NCBI GenBank assembly: GCA_963781725.1
Contig: CAWAGV010000001.1
Location: forward strand, 1,054,001 to 1,118,000
Direction: 5' to 3'
Source of the DNA: BOG-931 sp963781725
GTDB taxonomy: Bacteria > Pseudomonadota > Alphaproteobacteria > Rhizobiales > Xanthobacteraceae
Length of the DNA stretch: 64,000 nt
The first letter of the stretch is position 1. The number at the start of each line of letters is the position of its first letter. The position numbers were made by a program, and so were the translations under genes. Shown piece by piece: positions 1 to 7,608 of this stretch. Under the pieces are notes generated by a model. The model did not search any database and was not told where the DNA came from. It saw only the letters and a list, made by a program, of their open reading frames with translations.

Positions 1-1
1 C

Positions 2-268
2 TGGACCATCATCATCGGATTTGTCGCTGGATTGATCGCGCGTTATTTGGCACCCGGCCCGAATAATCCGGGCGGCTTCATTCTGACAACGCTGCTTGGC
101 ATCGCCGGCGCGTTTCTCGCTACCTTCATCGGACAGGCGATCGGCCACTACGGCCCGGATCAAGGTGCCGGACTCATCACCTCGGTGATCGGCGCCGTGG
201 TGGTGCTGTTCATCTGGCACCGGCTGGTGGCGGCGGGAATTATCCCCGATCCCGGCAAGCGAAGCTGA
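2..268 (+). CDS. GlsB/YeaQ/YmgE-type small membrane protein, 5' end cut by window edge
   Basis: Eighty-eight codons are visible and the reading frame is open to the left edge, so the first few residues and the start lie outside the window. The visible part has three hydrophobic stretches (about residues 1-15, 25-47 and 54-72) with the glycine-rich loops typical of transglycosylase-associated (GlsB/YeaQ/YmgE) proteins, including a PGPN turn and a GxxGA pattern. Family members are inner-membrane proteins of about 80-90 residues linked to general stress responses; their molecular role is unclear. The C-terminus ends in a short basic tail. The next gene lies on the opposite strand and converges on it. 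Confidence 0.8.
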   Translation, partial: WTIIIGFVAGLIARYLAPGPNNPGGFILTTLLGIAGAFLATFIGQAIGHYGPDQGAGLITSVIGAVVVLFIWHRLVAAGIIPDPGKRS

Positions 269-314
269 CAGCCACCGTCGCGCGGCGGCACGCCGCTCCC
301 GGCTCTGGCCAGCC

Positions 315-647
315 CTAGGTTTCGGCAGACCGCCGCAACGGGCGCCGTATGGTGCGGCGCTCGACAACGACGGTGCGCAGCGTACCCGCACTGCTGGTGA
401 TGGTGGTGCGGTTGACGTCTTTGCGCTGGGCAAACCGCAGGACCGCGCCCCTCGCCTCGTCCGGCGGGACATCCATCAGCGAAGCCACAATATCGACCTG
501 CTCCGCAATCTCTTCGGTCAGGCCCTGGGCGGCGAGCACCGCCTCCTCGACCGTCGGCAGGTCGCGCCTGACCCGGCGGCGGCCGTCCTTCGTTTCCCAA
601 ACGTCGTTCATTGTTGCGTCTTTGGCTTTGTTGTTGCGTTCACTCAT
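315..647 (-). CDS. Conserved-looking hypothetical protein, 110 aa
   Basis: I do not recognise this protein. It is charged and soluble, with no signal peptide or membrane segment. The middle (about residues 30-70) is acidic and helical-looking, beginning DLPTVEEA, and the C-terminal third is basic and threonine/arginine-rich. Two starts are possible: Met at 647 or Met at 611, twelve codons later. Neither has a convincing Shine-Dalgarno sequence. The frame stays open upstream of 647, but that extension looks like translated promoter DNA, so I chose 647. It converges on the GlsB-type gene and reads away from the tautomerase gene. Confidence 0.5.
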   Translation of the reverse strand: MSERNNKAKDATMNDVWETKDGRRRVRRDLPTVEEAVLAAQGLTEEIAEQVDIVASLMDVPPDEARGAVLRFAQRKDVNRTTITSSAGTLRTVVVERRTIRRPLRRSAET

Positions 648-749
648 GGCGACAATTATCGGCGATTTATCGCAGTGCAGCAAGAAAATTGTGCGCTGCA
701 TAAACATCAATTTATGGGGATATCTCTGTGACTTAGGCACAGCGTCGCG

Positions 750-779
750 CCCGGCATGCGATCGCCGCATGCCGGGTTT
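750..779. terminator. Perfect 11-bp hairpin, possible terminator
   Basis: Two arms of 11 bases (750-760 and 766-776) pair perfectly around a 5-base loop and are followed by TTT on the plus strand. It sits 45 bases beyond the stop of the leftward tautomerase gene. The U-run on that strand is poor, so termination is an inference; a protein-binding dyad is an alternative. Confidence 0.4.
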
Positions 780-823
780 GGCCTAGCTTCAAGAGATTGA
801 CTGGTCGGGCTTTTTGGCGGGCC

Positions 824-1021
824 TTACTGGCGCGCCGGCATCTCGCTGAACAGCACGCCGCCCTTGGCCTTGGAGTTCTTGGCGGTCTCCACCAGGGACA
901 CCGTGACCTGCTCTGGGGTCGTATTGGCGTTCTTGACGACCGCGGCGGTGATGTCCTTCACCAAGCCCCGCTTTTGCTCGAGCGTGCGGCCTTCGAGAAT
1001 ATAAACGACGACTTCCGGCAT
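824..1021 (-). CDS. 4-oxalocrotonate tautomerase family enzyme
   Basis: This 65-residue protein starts Met-Pro, so removal of Met exposes the N-terminal proline that is the catalytic base of the tautomerase superfamily. Counting that proline as 1, arginine is present at 11 as in classical 4-OT, but position 39 is threonine rather than the second catalytic arginine. It is therefore a family member of uncertain substrate, not a proven 2-hydroxymuconate tautomerase. Length and the beta-alpha-beta pattern fit the hexameric 4-OT group. The start is supported by GGAG about seven bases upstream. No aromatic meta-cleavage genes sit beside it. Confidence 0.85.
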   Translation of the reverse strand: MPEVVVYILEGRTLEQKRGLVKDITAAVVKNANTTPEQVTVSLVETAKNSKAKGGVLFSEMPARQ

Positions 1022-1181
1022 ACTTGTCTCCTCGGTTTTTTATTCAAACGCGGCCGCCTGTTAAGGCGGCAAGGCCGTTGTCAGAATGAACCTGCAAGGC
1101 GGATAACGAGGCCGCCTTGTCTGGCGTTCAGGAGGCCGTACTATCGGAAAGTTCCAGGGCATGCACAACAGGGCGCAGGCA

Positions 1182-1412
1182 ATGAAGCGTTTCGTGTATT
1201 TGACCGGCGTTCTGGCCCTCGGCTTTGCCGCCGCGACGCCGGCACGTGCCGATTACGCCTTGGTGCGATGGGCCGACGGCAGCTGCCGGATCTGATGGGA
1301 AGCCGCCGCGACCCCCTGGGGTGTCGGCTGGGCCAAGGTTGCGGTGACGCCTGATTTTGCCACCGCGTCCGCCGCGTTCGATGCCGCGGTCCGGGCGGGG
1401 ACCTGCCGGTAG
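1182..1412 (+). pseudogene. Nonsense-interrupted paralogue of the small secreted protein at 1563-1808
   Basis: The frame starts MKRFVY and has a signal peptide ending ARA-D, like the intact gene 380 bp downstream. An in-frame TGA at 1293-1295 (codon 38) interrupts it. Beyond the TGA the same frame continues with recognisable homology (residues W-E-A, then TPWG against KPWG in the neighbour, then a W-x-K-V stretch) to a TAG at 1410-1412. The most likely history is tandem duplication of a short secreted-protein gene followed by a point nonsense mutation. A sequencing error is possible but unlikely for a single substitution in non-repetitive DNA. An alternative in-frame ATG lies at 1161. Confidence 0.8.
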
Positions 1413-1562
1413 CCAGCCGGTTGTACACTACCTTTGCGATGAACCTTTCGGCCACAGCGTGAAACAAAGTCACGATGTAGCGGCAAATCCGCTTGTTTCC
1501 GGATGGGCCGCATATTATCGAAAACTATGCCTTTTAAGGGGGCATAAGAGGGAGCTGTCAAA

Positions 1563-1808
1563 ATGAAGCGTTTCGTATTTGCCGCGAGCGTTCTTGCGCT
1601 CGGTTTCGCCGCCACCGGTCCGGCACGCGCCGACTTCGCCGTGGTCAAGTTCAAGGACAACGGCTATTGCCGCGCCTACTACGATCACACCGCGAAGCCC
1701 TGGGGCACCTCGCAGGTGCTCTGGGTGAAGGTCAACACCTGGGAAACCGCCCAGACCAAGGGCGACTACGCCATCAAGCATCACTGGTGCAAAGGCTGGG
1801 ACAAGTAA
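1563..1808 (+). CDS. Small secreted protein of unknown function, 81 aa
   Basis: A clear Sec signal peptide covers residues 1-23 (basic KR, a hydrophobic AASVLALGFAA core, cleavage after ARA). The mature part is about 58 residues, rich in aromatic residues and lysine, with two cysteines (in GYCRAYY and HHWCKGW) that could form a disulfide in the periplasm. I do not recognise a named family. The start is firm: GGGAG lies about eight bases upstream. It is the intact copy of a tandem pair whose upstream member is broken. A strong terminator follows 27 bases after the stop. Confidence 0.75.
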   Translation: MKRFVFAASVLALGFAATGPARADFAVVKFKDNGYCRAYYDHTAKPWGTSQVLWVKVNTWETAQTKGDYAIKHHWCKGWDK

Positions 1809-1834
1809 GCTTCGCTTATCTGTCGACCTGATCG

Positions 1835-1862
1835 CCGCCCGCCCTCACCGGCGGGCGGTTTT
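1835..1862 (+). terminator. Rho-independent terminator after the small secreted protein gene
   Basis: A perfect 9-bp GC-rich stem (1835-1843 with 1850-1858) closes a six-base loop and is followed directly by TTTT, then GTTT. It is placed correctly to end the 1563-1808 transcript and lies just before the stop of the convergent gene at 1865. Confidence 0.85.
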
Positions 1863-1864
1863 GT

Positions 1865-2593
1865 TTAGTTCGGAGAGGTCGATCCGGCGCGCGCGCTGAA
1901 CAGGTGCCGCAGCAACGGACCGAGCCCGTGCTCTTCGGGTTTCCGCTTCGGTGGATTTTGCGGATTGGCGGCCGCGGATTGCGGATGCAGCGGCTGCGCC
2001 TGATCCGGGCTGCGCGGCTTCTTGCTGCCGACCTTCTGCGCCCCGGTCTGGTCCGGCGTGAACGCCGCCTGGTCGGGTGCCGCCGGCGTTGCTTCCGTTG
2101 CAGGTGGAATCTCGGCAAGCGCAGCGACGCTCGCCGGAACGGCCGGTGTCGAGACGGTGTGTAAGTCACTCGGTGCCGGTGTCGAAGCTTGAGCTGCCGG
2201 CGCGGGCAACACCGGCGTCTCGGCTGGCGGCTGCACAACGGCCGGTGTCGGCGGCGCGGCTGGCGCAGCTGCCGTAATGACCGGCGCCGGCGCGACCGGC
2301 ACGTTCACCGGTGCGGCGGCAACGACCGGCGACGGAGCCGGCTGCGCGGCTACCGGTGCCGCTTCAGCGGGCTGCACCAGCGAATGCACGATCACGAGCG
2401 GCTTGTCCGAAGCGGCCTCCGCGCTTGCCTGCGGGCCGAGAGCGCCGCCTGGTCCGGCCAGCGACAGCACCACGCCGGCACCAGCCGTTGCGCCGATCGC
2501 AGTCGCGACGGCCACGATCCGCGCCGTGCGCATGAAGCTCGGCGCCGGCGCCAGAGCGCCCCATTCGGGATGGAAATTCCCGCCGAACGGCAT
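1865..2593 (-). CDS. Membrane-anchored Ala/Pro-rich protein
   Basis: This 242-residue protein has one N-terminal hydrophobic segment (about residues 22-47, after a short cytoplasmic head). A long low-complexity tail follows, made almost entirely of Ala, Pro, Val, Thr and Gln (about 60-190), then a more basic C-terminus. The layout suggests an inner-membrane anchor with an extended periplasmic linker, as in TonB-like or envelope-spanning proteins, but no functional domain is visible. GGAGG six bases upstream supports the start at 2593. Similar single-anchor Ala/Pro-rich proteins occur at 3489-4232 and 44074-44913; whether they are homologous or only similar in composition cannot be told by eye. 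Confidence 0.65.
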   Translation of the reverse strand: MPFGGNFHPEWGALAPAPSFMRTARIVAVATAIGATAGAGVVLSLAGPGGALGPQASAEAASDKPLVIVHSLVQPAEAAPVAAQPAPSPVVAAAPVNVPVAPAPVITAAAPAAPPTPAVVQPPAETPVLPAPAAQASTPAPSDLHTVSTPAVPASVAALAEIPPATEATPAAPDQAAFTPDQTGAQKVGSKKPRSPDQAQPLHPQSAAANPQNPPKRKPEEHGLGPLLRHLFSARAGSTSPN

Positions 2594-2705
2594 TCACAAC
2601 CTCCGAAGCGATGTGACTGTGAAAACACGCCCGGCCGCTGCCGCCGGCAAACCACAAAACATCGGTGCCGAAGCACCGTATCGCCCACCACGAAACTGCA
2701 TGGGA

Positions 2706-2945
2706 TTAGCCACGATTTTTGCGCCCCGCAAGCTGAACCTGAGCCGCAATCGGCCGGAAAATCGTGCCCTGTTGCCGTTTTACATCAATATGTTGGCCCG
2801 GAGTGAACAAATCGGCGGAAAGACCGGTAAAATGCCACCCGGCGTTGCGCCGCCTCTGTTTCAAATCGTAGTCCCCACAGCCATTCATCCGCAGCCGCAA
2901 AGCCGCTAGATTCGCGGCTTCCTCTTCAGGATTTAGGTGAGCCAT
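2706..2945 (-). CDS. Possible small hypothetical protein, 79 aa
   Basis: The only candidate gene in the 350-base interval 2594-2943. It begins MAHLNPEEEAANLAAL and is charged, with no signal or membrane segment. It has no clear ribosome-binding site and its start overlaps the start of the divergent DUF1993 gene by two bases. That is possible but suspicious. The frame is also open further upstream, antisense to the DUF1993 gene. Treat it as an open frame that may not be expressed. Confidence 0.3.
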   Translation of the reverse strand: MAHLNPEEEAANLAALRLRMNGCGDYDLKQRRRNAGWHFTGLSADLFTPGQHIDVKRQQGTIFRPIAAQVQLAGRKNRG

Positions 2946-3462
2946 GACCGTCTCGATGTTCAAAATTTCCGTACCGATTTTCGTACAATTCCTCACAGCG
3001 CTGTCCGCCGTGCTCGACAAGGCGGCCGCCCATTGTGAAGCCAAGAAAATCGAACCTGCCGCCCTGCTTAACGCGCGGCTGTTTCCCGACATGTTTCCGC
3101 TGGTGCGCCAGGTCCGCGCCGCGACCGATCACGCCGTGAACGCGAGCGCACGGCTGGCCGGCGCCGAGCCACTGTCGTTTGCCAACACCGAAACGAGTTT
3201 CGCCGAACTGCGGGAGCGAATCACCAAGGCCGTTGACTTCGTGAAAAGCTTCAAGGCCGCGCAGATCGACGGCAGCGAAGACAAACCGATCAAGATCACG
3301 TTTCCAAGCGGGGCGACCCGCGACTTCACCGGACAGTCGCTGCTGTTGGGAAATTCGCTGCCGAATTTCTATTTCCACTGCACCACCGCTTACGACATCG
3401 TGCGCCACTGCGGTGTCGAACTGGGCAAGCGCGACTTTATGGGAACGCCGGTCGCGCTTTAG
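2944..3462 (+). CDS. DUF1993 domain-containing protein (DinB-like fold)
   Basis: The whole 172-residue length matches the DUF1993 pattern as I know it: an N-terminal SVPIFVQFLTALSAVLDKA helix, an L-P-x-F-PL-x-R-Q-V motif around residues 47-58, and a C-terminal segment with NFYFHCTTAYDIVRHCG. The family belongs to the DinB/YfiT-like four-helix-bundle group; function is unknown. It is cytoplasmic. AGGTGAG a few bases upstream supports the ATG at 2944. It stands alone between two leftward Ala/Pro-rich membrane-protein genes. Confidence 0.85.
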   Translation: MTVSMFKISVPIFVQFLTALSAVLDKAAAHCEAKKIEPAALLNARLFPDMFPLVRQVRAATDHAVNASARLAGAEPLSFANTETSFAELRERITKAVDFVKSFKAAQIDGSEDKPIKITFPSGATRDFTGQSLLLGNSLPNFYFHCTTAYDIVRHCGVELGKRDFMGTPVAL

Positions 3463-3488
3463 CTCGGTACTGATTCGCTTCCGTTGCA

Positions 3489-4232
3489 CTACGAGGTGAA
3501 CGACCGTCCGGCGGCCGGCGGCGCGCTCGGCGTCGTCGTATCCGCGTTGTCGTTGTGGTCGCCCATTGATGCGATCCACGACGGGATGCCGCCAATCGCG
3601 GATACGGCGTGCAACGTGGCGCCGACGACGTGATCCTTCAGGTCGAGCGTGCGCGACAGCAGCGACTTCGGCTGGGGCTCGGGCTGGGGCTCGGGCAGCG
3701 CGACCGGCTCCGGTGCGGCCTGCGCCACAACCAGAGGCGCATGCGGCGGCAAGGGGGTCGTGCCGGCCGTGGCGACAACGGTCTTGCGGGCCACAACCGG
3801 CTTCGGCGTGATCACCGCTGCCGGAACGGGGCGAACGGTCACCGGCGCAGCCGAAGCTTCGACGCTAGGCTTAAGCTCGCTCTTCACCTCTGCCTTGGCC
3901 TCTTCTTTGGCCTCCGCCACGGCACGGGCATCGGCGGCATCGGCCGCGGCATTGCGGCTCTTCTCGGCGGCGACCTGCGCTTTGAGATAATCCATGATGG
4001 CGGAGTGTTCGTCGCGGACCAACTGCACCATTTCCACTGAAGCGGGCGCTGCCTGCACGGTCGCCGGCCGCAGCGCCGCGTAGCCGAACTGGTAGTGCGC
4101 TACCAAGAGACCGCCGGCGATGCTGGTCAGCGTCGCCGGCAGCACGTCGATCACCAGCTTGGCCAGGAAGCGGCGGAGCAGCGGCGTTTTGTGCTGCGTG
4201 ACCCCTGTCTTCACGATCGCAACCTGCTGCAT
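3489..4232 (-). CDS. Membrane-anchored Ala/Pro-rich protein with charged helical linker
   Basis: The protein has 247 residues. A hydrophobic segment near residues 27-50 follows a basic cytoplasmic head. Next come an acidic and lysine-rich, probably helical stretch (about 70-120, with repeated Glu-Ala-Lys pairs), a Pro/Val/Ala-rich linker, a PEPQPEPQP run, and a C-terminal amphipathic part. No catalytic motif is visible. I chose Met at 4232 because AAGGGAG lies nine bases upstream; a Met eleven codons earlier has none. Dyads resembling the TetR leader operator lie 26-54 bases upstream, so regulation by the neighbouring TetR protein is plausible. Confidence 0.65.
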   Translation of the reverse strand: MQQVAIVKTGVTQHKTPLLRRFLAKLVIDVLPATLTSIAGGLLVAHYQFGYAALRPATVQAAPASVEMVQLVRDEHSAIMDYLKAQVAAEKSRNAAADAADARAVAEAKEEAKAEVKSELKPSVEASAAPVTVRPVPAAVITPKPVVARKTVVATAGTTPLPPHAPLVVAQAAPEPVALPEPQPEPQPKSLLSRTLDLKDHVVGATLHAVSAIGGIPSWIASMGDHNDNADTTTPSAPPAAGRSFTS

Positions 4233-4257
4233 GATCCCGGGCTCCCTTGCTCGCCTA

Positions 4258-4286
4258 TTTTTCAAACGGCCGGTTGAATTTCAAAC
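4258..4286. promoter_or_regulatory. Operator-like dyad plus third half-site upstream of 3489-4232
   Basis: The segment holds TTCAAACGGCCGGTTGAA (4261-4278), a dyad with one mismatched pair, and an extra TTTCAAAC half-site at 4279-4286. The ten bases TTTTTCAAAC (4258-4267) recur exactly at 5051-5060 inside the dyad of the TetR leader. This suggests a shared regulator. Confidence 0.45.
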
Positions 4287-4425
4287 ACCCGTTCTGGGCA
4301 GCCAGAAGCCGAGAAAAAGGAATTTTTGCGGCAATCCCGATTTTTTGGACTGCCGCGGCACCGGGTTCCAGGCGCGAAGTCGCTCGGCCTCAATGGCTTA
4401 GACGCCAAAACCTGGTCGCCAAGGC

Positions 4426-5040
4426 CTAGGCGCCAAGTCCCCCGGCAGTCCACCGGCTGATCATCCGGGTCAGCCACTCCACCGCATCGGCGTCGAGCGT
4501 GAGATTCATCGGCGGACCGGCCAATTGCTCGCGATTCCGCACGAAAACGCTGCATTGGCCGAGCAGCCAGATCGCCGCGACCGTGAGCGTGCGCTGGTCG
4601 GCCTCGGGAAGGAACCGGCGGATCAAATCCACCGCCAGTCCCATAAACGGCGTTGCTTCCTCGCTCATCAGCTTGCGGAACACCGCGGTCGGCCGCACCG
4701 TTTCCCAGTTGAAGATCCGCAGGCTTCGGCTGAGCTCGTCGCGCGCCGTCAGCGGCCGGAGCTGGCGGCGGACGAATTCGGCCAGCGCCGCCTCCCGCGA
4801 CATGGTCTTGATCTCCTCGCCATGCGCGAGCTGGTCCTCGGTCAGGGCGCGGAACGCGGTGCGCAGGACTTCGCGATAGAGCCCGTCCTTGCCCTCGAAA
4901 TGGTAGTTGATAGCGGCCTGATTGACCTTCGCCTTGGCGACGATGGTGCGGATGCTGGTGCCGTCATAACCGCGCTCGGCGAACAGCCGCTCGGCCGCCT
5001 TGAGGATGCGCTCGCGCGTGATATCGGAAGGCCGCGTCAT
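4426..5040 (-). CDS. TetR family transcriptional regulator
   Basis: The 204-residue protein has a typical TetR N-terminal HTH: ITRERILKAAERLFAERGY at about residues 6-24, then TSIRTIVAKAKVNQAAINYHF. The C-terminal ligand domain resembles the CerR/DUF1956 group. The start at 5040 is preferred over one 13 codons earlier, because the extension would translate a perfect inverted repeat (5053-5072) that looks like its own operator and because AAGGCGG lies upstream of 5040. It is divergent from the dienelactone hydrolase gene, so autoregulation plus control of that gene and of 3489-4232 is a reasonable inference. Confidence 0.9.
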   Translation of the reverse strand: MTRPSDITRERILKAAERLFAERGYDGTSIRTIVAKAKVNQAAINYHFEGKDGLYREVLRTAFRALTEDQLAHGEEIKTMSREAALAEFVRRQLRPLTARDELSRSLRIFNWETVRPTAVFRKLMSEEATPFMGLAVDLIRRFLPEADQRTLTVAAIWLLGQCSVFVRNREQLAGPPMNLTLDADAVEWLTRMISRWTAGGLGA

Positions 5041-5052
5041 GGGATCCGCCTT

Positions 5053-5072
5053 TTTCAAACCTTCGTTTGAAA
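5053..5072. promoter_or_regulatory. Perfect inverted repeat, probable TetR operator
   Basis: TTTCAAAC (5053-5060) and GTTTGAAA (5065-5072) are exact inverted repeats around a CTTC spacer, 13 bases upstream of the TetR start codon. Size and position match a TetR-family autoregulatory operator. The same arm occurs twice upstream of the gene at 3489-4232. Confidence 0.65.
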
Positions 5073-5225
5073 TCTCCATAGGCGGAATAATCGCGGATTA
5101 CAATTTGTTATTACGGCCTGCGGCAACGCGGCGGCGTGGGCGACACGCCTACTAGGCGTCGCGCCGTGGTCACACTATTGTCCGAACCATAACAGCCGTT
5201 CCGAACACCATAAGGGAGGATTTCC

Positions 5226-6119
5226 GTGAATATTCAAAGGTTGCCGTCCGACGTTATCGGCCTGTCGAAAGTCATGCCGCCGCTGTCGCGGCGCGGTTTC
5301 ATGACGAGTTCGGCGGCGGCCGCTGCCGGCTATACGCTCGCCGCAGGTCCGGTGCGCGCCGACGCCATCCAGACCGACACCAAGGGGCTCGACGCCGGCA
5401 TGGCCAAGGTCGCGGTCGGCGGCGGCGACATGCCGGTCTATTTCGCCAAGCCGTCTGGAGCGAAGAATCCGCCGGTGATCCTAGTCTGCATGGAAATCTT
5501 CGGCCTGCACGAATGGGTCAAGGACGTCACCCGCCGCATGGGCCATCTCGGCGCGTTCGCGATTGCGCCGAATTATTATTTCCGCGCCGAGACCAACGGC
5601 GTCGATCTGACCAAGATCGACGACATGAAACAATTGTTCCCGATCGTGAACGGGCTGAGCGACACCGAAATGTTCGCCGATCTCGACGCCACCGTGGCGT
5701 GGGCGAAGTCGCAAGGCGGCGATACCGGCAAGCTCGGCATCATGGGTTTCTGCCGCGGCGGTCGCAATGTCTGGCACTATTCGACGCATAACCCGAATCT
5801 GAAGGCCGGCGTCGCGTTCTACGGCACCCTGATCGACAAGAGCGATACCGCGCCGAAAAGCTCCATCGACCTTGCCGCGGACGTGAAAGAACCCGTGCTC
5901 GGCCTCTATGGCGAAGCCGATACCGGCATCACGCCCGATCAGGTCAAGCAAATGGAGGCCGCGCTCAAGGCCGCCGGCAAGACCGCGGAATTCCATGAAT
6001 ATCCCGGCGCGCCGCACGGCTTCGTCGCCGACTACCGTCCGAGCTATCGCAAGGACTCCGCCGAGGACGCCTGGGCGAAGATGACGGGATGGTTCAAGAA
6101 ATACGGCGTGCTGAGCTAG
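5226..6119 (+). CDS. Dienelactone hydrolase family protein, Tat-exported
   Basis: This 297-residue alpha/beta hydrolase starts with GTG after AAGGGAGG. Residues 20-45 form a twin-arginine signal (SRRGFMTSS, then a hydrophobic Ala stretch ending VRA). The catalytic domain shows the dienelactone-hydrolase signatures: EIFGL, the nucleophile elbow GFCRGG with cysteine, an aspartate after YGEA, and histidine in GAPHGF. Known members hydrolyse dienelactones to maleylacetate in chloroaromatic breakdown, but many paralogues have other ester or lactone substrates, and export to the periplasm argues for a broader role. It is divergent from the TetR gene. Confidence 0.9.
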   Translation: MNIQRLPSDVIGLSKVMPPLSRRGFMTSSAAAAAGYTLAAGPVRADAIQTDTKGLDAGMAKVAVGGGDMPVYFAKPSGAKNPPVILVCMEIFGLHEWVKDVTRRMGHLGAFAIAPNYYFRAETNGVDLTKIDDMKQLFPIVNGLSDTEMFADLDATVAWAKSQGGDTGKLGIMGFCRGGRNVWHYSTHNPNLKAGVAFYGTLIDKSDTAPKSSIDLAADVKEPVLGLYGEADTGITPDQVKQMEAALKAAGKTAEFHEYPGAPHGFVADYRPSYRKDSAEDAWAKMTGWFKKYGVLS

Positions 6120-6175
6120 CGCCGGCTTGCTGACACCTTTGGCGCGGCGCTTCACTGGATAGCGCCGCGCTTTTC

Positions 6176-7018
6176 ATGTCTGATACCCCGATGCCGGCTT
6201 TCATCTGCAACACCTGCGGCTCGCAATTCACGCCTTCGGAAACGCCGCCGTCGCGCTGTCCGATCTGCGATGAGGAACGCCAGTTTGTGCCGCCGCCGGG
6301 CCAGACCTGGACCACGCACGACGCACTGCTGCGCCGGCACACCAACACCTTTCGCGAAGAAGAACCCGGCCTGATCGGCATCGGCACGGTCCCGGCCTTC
6401 GCCATCGGCCAGCGCGCGCTTCTGCTGAAAACCGACCACGGAAACTTTCTGTGGGACTGCATTTCGCTGCTGGATCGCGCGACCGTCGCCATCGTCAAAT
6501 CCCTTGGCGGCCTCGCCGGCATCGCGATTTCGCATCCGCACTATTACGGGTCGATGGTCGAATGGGCGAACGCCTTCAGTGCGCCGATCCACCTGCATGC
6601 CGCCGACCGGCAGTGGGTCATGCGCCCCGACCCGGCGGTGAAATTCTGGGACGGCGATACGCTGCCGCTCGCGGACGGCGTCACGCTGATCCGCTGCGGC
6701 GGCCACTTTGCCGGCGGCACGGTGCTGCATTGGGCCCGAGGCGGCAACGGCCGCGGCTCGCTGCTCACCGGCGACATCGTGCAGGTGATACCCGACCGTA
6801 AATTCGTGACGTTCATGCGCAGCTATCCGAACATGATCCCGCTCTCGGCGCCTGCGGTCGAGCGGATCGGCAAGCTTCTCGATCCGTTCGTCTACGACGT
6901 CATCCACGGGGCGTGGTTCGAGCGAACCATTCCGCGCGGCGCCAGGGATGTCGTGCAACGATCGATCATCCGCTACGTCGCCGCCGTTCGCGGCGACGGC
7001 TCGGCCGAATTGAAGTGA
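6176..7018 (+). CDS. MBL-fold protein with N-terminal zinc-ribbon-like segment
   Basis: The protein has 280 residues. The first 35 contain two CxxC pairs (CNTC, CPIC), a rubredoxin- or zinc-ribbon-like module. The rest is a metallo-beta-lactamase fold. The usual HxHxDH appears as HPHYYG, so the Asp and His of the second metal site are absent, while the later His (GGHFAGG), Asp (TGDIV) and His (IHGAW) remain. It may bind one metal or have an unusual activity; substrate unknown. The start follows the upstream stop by 56 bases with no strong ribosome-binding site. The next gene follows closely in the same direction. Confidence 0.75.
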   Translation: MSDTPMPAFICNTCGSQFTPSETPPSRCPICDEERQFVPPPGQTWTTHDALLRRHTNTFREEEPGLIGIGTVPAFAIGQRALLLKTDHGNFLWDCISLLDRATVAIVKSLGGLAGIAISHPHYYGSMVEWANAFSAPIHLHAADRQWVMRPDPAVKFWDGDTLPLADGVTLIRCGGHFAGGTVLHWARGGNGRGSLLTGDIVQVIPDRKFVTFMRSYPNMIPLSAPAVERIGKLLDPFVYDVIHGAWFERTIPRGARDVVQRSIIRYVAAVRGDGSAELK

Positions 7019-7055
7019 CGCACGATCGCGACGATCGTGCATGAAAGGATTGCCA

Positions 7056-7604
7056 ATGGCGCGCGTTGACGAGGTAAAGCGGGAAAATCTTTCGCCGCGG
7101 CAGCAGGAATTGCACGACGAGTTCCTGAAATCGCGGCCGCGCGCTACGCTGACCGGGCCATTCTCCGTGCTGATCCATACGCCCGACATCGCCGAGCCGG
7201 CCGACAAGCTGGTCAACTACTACCGGCAAAAAGCCAGGATCGGACGCCGGCTGGTCGAGCTTGTGATCCTGCTCGTGGTGCGCAGTGCATCCGTGCAATA
7301 CGCGTGGTCGGTGCACGAACCGGCCGCGCTCAAGGAAGGCTTCAGCCAGGACGCGATCGACGCGATCCGCGATGGGAAGCGGCCGGACCTCAAGCACGAC
7401 GACGAAAAGCTGGTCTACGACTTTGTGATGGAGCTGCTCGCCAACAAGACCGTCAGCACCGCGATGTTCGATCGCGCCAAGGCCGCTTTCGGCCTCGAAG
7501 GCGTCATCGAGCTGGTGACGCTGGTCGGCAACTACGTGATGATCGGCCTGGTCCTCAATACATTCGATATTCCGCCGCAACCGGGCGTGAAGCCGCTGGC
7601 GTGA
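7056..7604 (+). CDS. Carboxymuconolactone decarboxylase family protein
   Basis: The 182-residue all-helical protein carries the CMD/AhpD-like core: a LVELVILLVVRS helix followed by YAWSVHEPAALKEGF, where the histidine matches the conserved family His. The CxxC of AhpD is absent, so a peroxidase role is unlikely. Function is probably a cofactor-free decarboxylase or related enzyme, substrate unknown. AAAGGA six to seven bases before the ATG at 7056 makes that start better than the ATG at 7041. It follows the MBL gene in the same direction and may be co-transcribed. Confidence 0.8.
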   Translation: MARVDEVKRENLSPRQQELHDEFLKSRPRATLTGPFSVLIHTPDIAEPADKLVNYYRQKARIGRRLVELVILLVVRSASVQYAWSVHEPAALKEGFSQDAIDAIRDGKRPDLKHDDEKLVYDFVMELLANKTVSTAMFDRAKAAFGLEGVIELVTLVGNYVMIGLVLNTFDIPPQPGVKPLA

Positions 7605-7608
7605 TCGG

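Noticed and set aside
1293..1295. In-frame TGA as selenocysteine
   Set aside because: No SECIS-like hairpin is obvious after the codon and the intact paralogue has no redox-active cysteine at this place; a nonsense mutation is simpler.
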